A stretch of DNA of 64,000 nt from Acinetobacter apis (GTDB lineage: Bacteria; Pseudomonadota; Gammaproteobacteria; Pseudomonadales; Moraxellaceae), in the NCBI RefSeq assembly GCF_900197575.1, contig NZ_FZLN01000001.1:1-64000 (forward strand), given 5' to 3'. The notes under the pieces are model-generated. The model had not been told where the DNA came from. It made no database searches and worked only from the letters and a program-made list of their open reading frames with translations. Each line of letters starts with the position of its first letter. The first letter of the stretch is position 1. The translations under genes were made by a program, and so were the position numbers. Below are positions 47,782-53,583 of the stretch, one piece after another.

Positions 47782-48078
47782 ATGAAGAAATTAAGCATTG
47801 CCCCTAAATATGACTGCATTGATATGACTGATCTTGCGACATTGGTACATGAGCAGATCGACTGGTTAAGCACAGGCTTGGCAGATATTCGCAAAGAGAT
47901 ATTAAGCGTTAAAGCAGAGTTAACAAACCGCGATTCAAACAATCAATATAAGTTTTCTATTTTGGAGAAGAAAGCCGAGATTTTCGAGTATTTAGCGGAG
48001 GATTTCAAAAATATATTTGATAAGGAAATAGCAAAATATACGGCTGAAATTGAAGAAGATAGTGAGGGGCAAGCATGA
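47782..48078 (+). CDS. small coiled-coil island protein, paralogue 2
   Basis: This 98-aa acidic helical protein starts at ATG 47782. It has CIDMTDLATLVHEQIDWLSTGL, DIRKEILSVKAELTNRDS and SILEKKAEIFEYLAEDFKNIF, paralleling the previous gene at about the same spacing. They look like a diverged tandem duplication. The next gene overlaps by 4 bases. They may be replication accessory proteins, but there is no direct evidence. Confidence 0.6.
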   Translation: MKKLSIAPKYDCIDMTDLATLVHEQIDWLSTGLADIRKEILSVKAELTNRDSNNQYKFSILEKKAEIFEYLAEDFKNIFDKEIAKYTAEIEEDSEGQA

Positions 48079-50234
48079 GTAAACATGAAGCCCCTACGGC
48101 AAGTGGCAACCCTAAATCACCGTTAGAAATTATAACCGATGCACAGGTATTAAAGCCACAAAGTAACCAATATTTAACACATGATTTAATTGTATGTTTC
48201 GGCAGTCCTGAACAGCCGATCTATGTTGATGTTGGCGAAGTAACTATAGGCAATCAACAGTATATAGACCCTTTGTTATTGCCCATTGTGAATGGTTCAT
48301 TACAGCACATACAAACCTCAATTTTGAGTTTTGATAAATCTGTATATATTTACCCTGATGGCGGTATGGCAAAAGGCTTTGCCTACTTTGGTGAGATGAT
48401 AAAAGATCAACCGATTATTATTACTCACCACTTAGAAGCGTTCTTTAAAGTTGCCTCTACTGGGTACGCCGTTGCATTGGTGTTATTGCCTGATGTATGT
48501 AAACCGCTTGAGCATAAGCCACTAAACACATACGACTTTAAACAAGTTGAATATGTGGTAAATCAACTGAGCAATGCAGGTTATACGGCGTTATACATGC
48601 CTACACGCCCCGAACATATTAAAGCTGATGAATATGTGCAGCTAGAGCAAAACACACCGTTAAGGTTGTTAAATCAGTACATGCAAGTGGGTGATAGTAA
48701 GTTTTTAACTGAGCTGAGTGGTGATAATGACCATGCAGAGGTTAAAGCGTTTCTTGATGAAGCGATTAGAGCCTTACCCAAAACAGATCCATTGAGTAAT
48801 GAGTGGGGCGAGTTAATACCCCTTAATCCGTCAAATACAGTGGAAAGTACGCCGTATCCGATTAACTCATTACCCAATCTAGCAAGACAGGCAATACAAG
48901 CTATAGCCGAGCATGTACAAGCCCCTATTGCCATGACTGCCCAATGCGTTATTGGAGCAATGTCGCATATTGCACAAGCAAGAGTAAATGCACCTCACCC
49001 ATTTAAGACACAGGGCGAACCATGCGGATTGTTCTTACTGACTGAGGGGCAAAGTGGAAGCCGTAAGAGTACAAGCCGAGATATGGCAGATAGAGCCATT
49101 ATTCAGCATGAAAGAGAGCAATATGAGGAATACCGTAAAGAGGTAGAACAACATAAAACCTTACTGGCAGGGCTTGAACGCAAAGAAAAGGAAATATTCT
49201 TAAAAGAAAGCCCACCACCAAGCGACCCGATTAGTAGATATAGCGATATTACACTCGAAGCCATAGCAGGGCTATATGTTGATGGTGTGATTAGTGATGC
49301 GTCCATATCCAGTGATGAAGCAGGGCAATTCTTTGGCGGTAACACCATGAAGTCAGATACCCGAAATCATGCACTAGGAGGCTATGCGAAGCTATTTGAT
49401 GATGGTTCGGTGGAACGTACACGGTCTAAGTCGAACCTTAATGGTAGTGGTCGGGCTTATGATGTACGGCTTACATTCAATCTGCAGGGACAACATGAGG
49501 TTTTATCCGATGCACTGAAAGACCCAGTGCTAAGAGGACAAGGCTTCTTACCACGTTTTATATTAACTATCCCTGAAAACCTAGCAGGGACACGTCTACA
49601 AACAGCAGATAAGCAAGCCACCAATGCAAGCCTAGATCAACGCTTAATTGCTTACTGGTATCGGTGCGAGTATCTACTCAATGCTACACCTATGCCACAA
49701 GACATAGAAAAGGGCGATGATGGGCGTTATGTGTTGTACATGGATAATGACGCTAAACAGATTGATCTTGCGTTCTACAACGAAATAGAGCGATTACAAG
49801 CTAAGGGTGAACGCTATGAATATCTCCAAGCATTTGCAAGTCGGGCAAGTCAGCTTGCTAGACGTTTGGCTACCGTGTTCGCTTACTTTGAGGGTTTAGA
49901 AAAGATAGATGCTAAGACCTTACAAGGGGCTTGTGATGTAGTACGTCATTCATTGGGTGAATGGGCGAGATATGCAGATATTGAATCGAAAGAGGAGAGT
50001 GATGCACAGCGTTTAATACAGTGGCTCATTAAGAAAAGTAAGCAACAAAATGTAGATAAACTTGCTTACTCATATATTCAAACATCATGCCCAAGACCAA
50101 TGCAGAAAAACAGTAAGCTACTGGAAATGGTTATACAACAATTAGAAGATTCTAATTATATCCGTGTTGATCTAGTGACTAAGAAGCGATTAGTTGTATT
50201 AAACCCTTTTTTACTAGAAAAAGTGACTAAATGA
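48075..50234 (+). CDS. DUF3987-type replication ATPase (primase/helicase-like)
   Basis: The 719-aa protein has an N-terminal region with a Toprim-like helix/strand pattern (TSILSFDKSVYIYPDGG, IIITHHLEAFFKV). This is followed by a DUF3987-type ATPase part with Walker A TEGQSGSRKST (about residues 323-332) and Walker B-like SISSDEAGQF (about residue 410). Later comes AFASRASQLARRLATVFA. Such proteins are the main replication protein of P4-like and PICI-like satellites. The last codons already contain the GTGACTAA repeats of the presumed origin. Confidence 0.8.
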   Translation: MSKHEAPTASGNPKSPLEIITDAQVLKPQSNQYLTHDLIVCFGSPEQPIYVDVGEVTIGNQQYIDPLLLPIVNGSLQHIQTSILSFDKSVYIYPDGGMAKGFAYFGEMIKDQPIIITHHLEAFFKVASTGYAVALVLLPDVCKPLEHKPLNTYDFKQVEYVVNQLSNAGYTALYMPTRPEHIKADEYVQLEQNTPLRLLNQYMQVGDSKFLTELSGDNDHAEVKAFLDEAIRALPKTDPLSNEWGELIPLNPSNTVESTPYPINSLPNLARQAIQAIAEHVQAPIAMTAQCVIGAMSHIAQARVNAPHPFKTQGEPCGLFLLTEGQSGSRKSTSRDMADRAIIQHEREQYEEYRKEVEQHKTLLAGLERKEKEIFLKESPPPSDPISRYSDITLEAIAGLYVDGVISDASISSDEAGQFFGGNTMKSDTRNHALGGYAKLFDDGSVERTRSKSNLNGSGRAYDVRLTFNLQGQHEVLSDALKDPVLRGQGFLPRFILTIPENLAGTRLQTADKQATNASLDQRLIAYWYRCEYLLNATPMPQDIEKGDDGRYVLYMDNDAKQIDLAFYNEIERLQAKGERYEYLQAFASRASQLARRLATVFAYFEGLEKIDAKTLQGACDVVRHSLGEWARYADIESKEESDAQRLIQWLIKKSKQQNVDKLAYSYIQTSCPRPMQKNSKLLEMVIQQLEDSNYIRVDLVTKKRLVVLNPFLLEKVTK

Positions 50235-50560
50235 CTAAGTTGTTATTAAGTAATTGTTATTTAATGGTTTAGTCTTACATAGTCACTGACTATGCCATGA
50301 CTAAGTGACTAAATTAGATTGATAATATTGGTTTGATTTAGTCGTTTAGTCGGTGACTAAAAACTATATGACTATGCTTGAAAGCCTTATATATTAAGGG
50401 TTTAAATGGTTGTTTAGTCACTTAGTCAGATTTCTAAAGAAAAGTATATAAAAAGAGATTCAAAAAATAGCCTCATCATGTATGGGGCTTTTAAATATCT
50501 AGTTTTCCCTAGTTTTATGAGGTTCTAACACCAGTATCATTTAAAAGTCATGTTTAGTCA
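50175..50560. repeat. GTGACTAA/TTAGTCA iteron cluster, probable replication origin
   Basis: The word TGACTAA, or its complement TTAGTCA, mostly extended to GTGACTAA, occurs about ten times on both strands between 50175 and 50560. Clear copies lie at 50175, 50223, 50232, 50298, 50305, 50353, 50413, 50422 and 50553. The cluster is placed right after the DUF3987 replication gene, as P4 ori repeats are beside the alpha gene. The region has no gene. Confidence 0.65.
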
Positions 50561-50620
50561 TGGCGTTTTGCTAGGGATATAACTAGCAAAGCACCATACT
50601 ATTTTAAGCTAGACTATTTT
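50235..50620. other. gene-free region holding the iteron cluster
   Basis: These 386 AT-rich bases contain most of the TGACTAA repeats and no coding frame. An AAGCCTTATATA word at 50382 is the reverse of the TATATAAGGCTT repeat found further right. Confidence 0.6.
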
Positions 50621-51205
50621 TTATAACTGATTTATTTCTTCTTGAGCTTCTTTGAATATATGCCAGTTTAATAAGTGGTTTTGGTAAATGGTTGCCTTAT
50701 CAGAAAGCTTTATTCCATAACTCAATAACCTAAAGGCTAATACACTATAAAAAGCATCTACAGCTGAGGGTTGGTTAAACATAAAAGGTTTTTGTGCAGA
50801 TTCAAATATTTGATTTATCCTTTGAATTTCTATATCTAATTCTTCGGAGATATTAATAGTATCTTTTTTCTCTAAAGTATATGGACATGATTTTCTTAGA
50901 TTGAAAAAACCTGAGTGCATTTCAGCACAGAGGCTACGAGCTATAGCTTTATCCTTGATAGATAAAGGTAGTAAACAGCCTTTTAGTTCTTGAACATACT
51001 CGAAAATAGATAAAGAATCATAAACAAAGATATCTTCATCTATAAGGAATGGTACTAGTCCTGTATAAGGGTTTTTCTTTAAGTAAAATGCTTTATTAGG
51101 GCTGTTTAGATCTATTAAATGTACTTGATATTTTATATTAGCTAATTTTAAACAAATTAAAGCTCTTATAGACCAAGTAGACAATGTGCCAACATAAATT
51201 TCCAT
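50621..51205 (-). CDS. glutathione S-transferase-like protein
   Basis: The 194-aa protein has a thioredoxin-like N-terminal domain with the GST layout: YVGTLSTWSIRALICLKLANI, a cis-Pro segment TGLVPFLID and the glutathione-binding-type DSLSIFEYVQE. An all-alpha C-terminal domain follows. It is opposite in direction to the replication genes and is AT-rich, so it is probably cargo. The substrate is unknown. Catalytic Ser/Cys: Ser9 in STWS is plausible. Confidence 0.8.
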   Translation of the reverse strand: MEIYVGTLSTWSIRALICLKLANIKYQVHLIDLNSPNKAFYLKKNPYTGLVPFLIDEDIFVYDSLSIFEYVQELKGCLLPLSIKDKAIARSLCAEMHSGFFNLRKSCPYTLEKKDTINISEELDIEIQRINQIFESAQKPFMFNQPSAVDAFYSVLAFRLLSYGIKLSDKATIYQNHLLNWHIFKEAQEEINQL

Positions 51206-51597
51206 ATTTGATAATTAGCCTGTATTTAAATAATAAGAAGATTTAAGAATATAGCACTAAATCTCATGGTTAATATTTGATCTTTAATTTTAATGGTATT
51301 TCTATAAGTGTCCATGAACCTAAATCTTGTTTGACAAGATATATTCTTATAGCTTACTCAAAGTACCTATATATAAGGCTTACAGCGTTTTTTATACCCC
51401 TCGCTTTGTCATACTACGTCAAACAAAATAGACAGCAGTGTTATAACAATACGGCTTTAATGCTTATCTAGTAAGGGATATAGGGCATTTTATACTTATT
51501 GCTTTCTAGCTACGTCTAGCAAGAAATTGCCTTTCTAACGTGTTCAAAAAGTCGGTATAGGTATAGTAGAAATCACCATACCCCCATTTTAAAGTTC

Positions 51598-51803
51598 AGG
51601 TTTTCTCAGGTTTTGACACTTCAAAATGTCAAGTTTTGACAAGTTGGTACTTCTGAAAACTTCAGTTTTGATTTCAAGTTTTATCAAGTCCAAAGGTGAG
51701 GTTTTGTGAGGTTCTAATGTTGGGTTTTGTGGGGTTCTAATAAAGGGTTGTTCTCATTAGTCATAAATAACGAGCGAACTTTTAAAAGTCAGGTTTTGTC
51801 ATG
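51598..51803 (+). repeat. AGGTTTTG-type repeats with a 23-bp tandem repeat
   Basis: CAGGTTTT/AGTTTTGAC words recur at 51598, 51608, 51631, 51663, 51675 and about 51790. A 23-bp unit is duplicated in tandem (51698-51720 and 51721-51743, 18 of 23 identical). This could be a second replication or partition site, as crr in P4. Confidence 0.5.
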
Positions 51804-51897
51804 TTTCGTTAGATCGTCAAAGGTAAAAGGTTCTACTGGAATATATAAGCCTTATTCATGTTTATATTTTACATTTTTATCGACACGTTATACCCCT

Positions 51898-51928
51898 CAT
51901 GTCGATATTTTACGGTTTTATCGACATG
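51898..51928. promoter_or_regulatory. palindromic operator upstream of the toxin-antitoxin pair
   Basis: CATGTCGATA-N11-TATCGACATG has perfect 10-bp arms. A half-site TATCGACACG is at 51879-51888. Type II antitoxins usually bind such repeats for autorepression. Confidence 0.6.
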
Positions 51929-51957
51929 ACAATAATATTTATATTGGTTGTATATGG

Positions 51958-51986
51958 TTGTCTTTGGTTGCACTGTTGATTATAAT
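51958..51986 (+). promoter_or_regulatory. promoter of the toxin-antitoxin pair
   Basis: TTGTCT (51958-51963), 17 bases, then TATAAT (51981-51986). A ribosome site GAGGG lies 7-8 bases before ATG 52015. Confidence 0.65.
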
Positions 51987-52014
51987 TTATACTCAAACTT
52001 ATGAGGGTATAACA

Positions 52015-52236
52015 ATGGCTTTAACAGCAGTAAAAATTGATAACGAAATACTAGCCGATGCCAAAGCATACGGCGAGGCAGAGAGTAGAAGTACAGCTAA
52101 ACAAGTAGCTCACTGGGCAAGAATTGGAAAGATTGCACAAGATAACCCAGACTTAACCTATGAGGATATAACCGAGATATTGCTAGGTATGGCACAGGCT
52201 AAAGCAGGCATGACTACACCATATAAGTTTGGTTGA
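52015..52236 (+). CDS. ParD-like type II antitoxin
   Basis: The 73-aa protein resembles the ParD-like antitoxin family: AVKIDNEILADAKAYGEAESRSTAKQVAHWARIGKIAQDNPDLTYEDI with a PYKFG end. It would neutralise the following toxin and repress the operon with its N-terminal part. I chose ATG 52015, after the ribosome site; the frame open from 51727 is not coding-like. The toxin gene starts 3 bases later. Confidence 0.88.
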   Translation: MALTAVKIDNEILADAKAYGEAESRSTAKQVAHWARIGKIAQDNPDLTYEDITEILLGMAQAKAGMTTPYKFG

Positions 52237-52239
52237 TTC

Positions 52240-52524
52240 ATGGATATTAGACAAACCCCATTATTTGAACGTGCAGTTAAGAAAATCACTAAGCAAGACA
52301 AAAAAGACCTAGACCAAGCAGTTAAAGATATTTGTGATAATCCCGATATAGGGGAAAGCAAAAAGGGCGACTTACTGGGTGTGAGTGTTTATAAATTCAA
52401 GATGAATAAGAAACCAGTATTATTGGCTTATTCAGTTGATGAAGCAGACAATACAGTAATAACCCTTTATTTATTGAAACTAGGTAGCCATGAGAATTTT
52501 TACAGGGATTTAAAGAAGCATTAG
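52240..52524 (+). CDS. RelE/ParE-family toxin
   Basis: The 94-aa protein has the RelE/ParE fold: TPLFERAVKKITKQDKKDLDQAVKDI, GDLLGVSVYKFKM and LLKLGSHENFYRDLKKH. The G-HENFYRDLK end is characteristic of this antitoxin-paired group. The target (mRNA or gyrase) is not known from sequence. It is coupled to the antitoxin and would stabilise the island. Confidence 0.88.
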   Translation: MDIRQTPLFERAVKKITKQDKKDLDQAVKDICDNPDIGESKKGDLLGVSVYKFKMNKKPVLLAYSVDEADNTVITLYLLKLGSHENFYRDLKKH

Positions 52525-52606
52525 ACACAAAACGCACTTTTGCGCTTTGCTTACTTATCAGTGTGATAAGGGTTATCCAACTTTGGATATGCCCCTTTTT
52601 TTTGCT
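52525..52606 (+). terminator. hairpins after the toxin gene
   Basis: A perfect CTTATCA-N3-TGATAAG hairpin (52554-52570) precedes a GGGTTATCCAA / TTGGATATGCCC stem followed by eight Ts. Confidence 0.6.
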
Positions 52607-52644
52607 TTACAGCCCTTAATTTATAATTCACGTATAAACCATGA

Positions 52645-52660
52645 TATATAAGGCTTACAG
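52645..52660 (+). repeat. TATATAAGGCTTACAG repeat
   Basis: Identical to 51370-51385. A one-mismatch copy is at 53103-53118. The first two are followed by similar sequence with CTACGT and AAAGCAAAA/AAACAAAA words. Confidence 0.6.
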
Positions 52661-52937
52661 GGCTATTTTTACTTTTCAATCCGTATAGCTACGTAAAGCA
52701 AAACAATCAAACCTTACCGTAATCTTACCGTCCTATAACCTCGTTAAACCTTGGGGTAATCTTGGGGTTCTTTTTATAAAAAATTGCCGTTCTTTTTGAT
52801 TAGATTCTAAATCAGACCAAGACCTATAAATAAGAGTTTCGCAACAACTACGCGCGCGAGGGTATTTACCAAAATATAGGGATGTTGTTAAAAACGATAC
52901 CCCACTATGACTTACTACTTTTTACTACACTTTTCGG

Positions 52938-52980
52938 GTAGTGAACGACATTCACCTACTAGTGAACGTCATTCACTAGT
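52938..52980. promoter_or_regulatory. tandem GTGAACG-centred palindromes
   Basis: GTAGTGAA-N5-TTCACCTAC (52938-52959, imperfect) is followed at once by ACTAGTGAA-N5-TTCACTAGT (52958-52980, perfect 9-bp arms). These look like a pair of regulator sites. Confidence 0.5.
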
Positions 52981-53211
52981 TAGCCAATCAAAACAACCAT
53001 CATGTAAAGAGTGATTGTTGCCATGGGGTAGCATTTGAAATGCGGAATTACTGCACCTATTCAAAGTGAACCAATCGAATAGCTCAAAATGAGCCAATCT
53101 CATATATAAGGGTTACAGGTGTGCTTGCTGAGTTTGGGAGAGAATATGGAAGTTAAACTCAAAGATAATTAGGGTAATTAATGCTGTACAAATTTACAGC
53201 AATGACTTTTT

Positions 53212-53231
53212 TGTATCCCCATATGTATCCC
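53212..53231. repeat. TGTATCCC arm-type repeats near the right end
   Basis: TGTATCCC at 53212-53219 and 53224-53231, with the same 12-bp phase as the pair at 43213/43225. Confidence 0.6.
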
Positions 53232-53283
53232 TTGAAAAATAGCTATTAACTATATCTATGTAAAACAGCAATTTACTTGTTGA

Positions 53284-53300
53284 GTTCAATTGTCGCCATC
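53284..53300 (+). repeat. candidate att core repeat, right
   Basis: GTTCAATTGTCGCCATC is 14/17 identical to the ssrA 3' end. A strong terminator follows, which may be the original ssrA terminator. Confidence 0.5.
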
Positions 53301-53307
53301 GACTGAT

Positions 53308-53346
53308 AAAAAAGCCTTAATCTTTCATAGATTAAGGCTTTTTTAT
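53308..53346 (+). terminator. intrinsic terminator right of the island
   Basis: AAAGCCTTAATCT / AGATTAAGGCTTT is a perfect 13-bp stem with a 5-base loop and a T run. It may be the displaced ssrA terminator. Confidence 0.7.
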
Positions 53347-53583
53347 TTGTTTGAATTTATAAAAATGATATTCCATTGATATGGGTTAAAGAATTAAAAA
53401 TGCTTACTTTGATAAGCTTTCTACATCATGGAATACAATTCTTTGTCTTAATTTTGATCACTTGCCTTGTTCTATTTTACAGATTTATTTAATATGTAAA
53501 TTGAAGGTAATTTTTTTTGTAATTTTTGTATTTTTTAAGTTTGCAATCAAATAATGATGATTGCGTTTTTTAAGGGTAAAAAA

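Larger units (their letters stand above)
51206..52014. other. gene-free region with several repeat families
   Basis: The 809 bases hold a TATATAAGGCTTACAG copy (51370-51385), AGGTTTTG-type repeats with a 23-bp tandem repeat (51598-51803), a palindrome (51898-51928) and the toxin-antitoxin promoter (51958-51986). No convincing gene lies here; a 64-codon TTG frame at 51277 was rejected. Confidence 0.55.
52607..53283. other. right end of the island, no gene seen
   Basis: It contains TATATAAGG-type repeats (52645-52660, 53103-53118), two tandem palindromes (52938-52980), and TGTATCCC arm repeats (53212-53231). No plausible coding frame was found. Confidence 0.5.
43055..53300 (+). mobile_element. 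ssrA-integrated satellite-like genomic island
   Basis: It starts with an integrase next to the ssrA 3' end and continues with an AlpA-like protein, regulators, a DUF3987 replication protein, a repeat cluster (probable origin), a GST-like gene and a toxin-antitoxin pair. The right edge is placed at an imperfect repeat of the ssrA end near 53284-53300. Matching TGTATCCC repeat pairs occur near both ends. No capsid, tail, terminase or conjugation genes are seen, so it depends on helpers if it moves between cells. Confidence 0.8.

Noticed and set aside
51277..51471. A 64-codon + strand frame in the island
   Set aside because: TTG start without a ribosome site, overlaps a repeated noncoding motif, and no protein features beyond hydrophobic residues.
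43000..53300. CRISPR array in the repeat-rich island
   Set aside because: The repeats are short, irregularly spaced and on both strands; there are no equal spacers and no cas genes.
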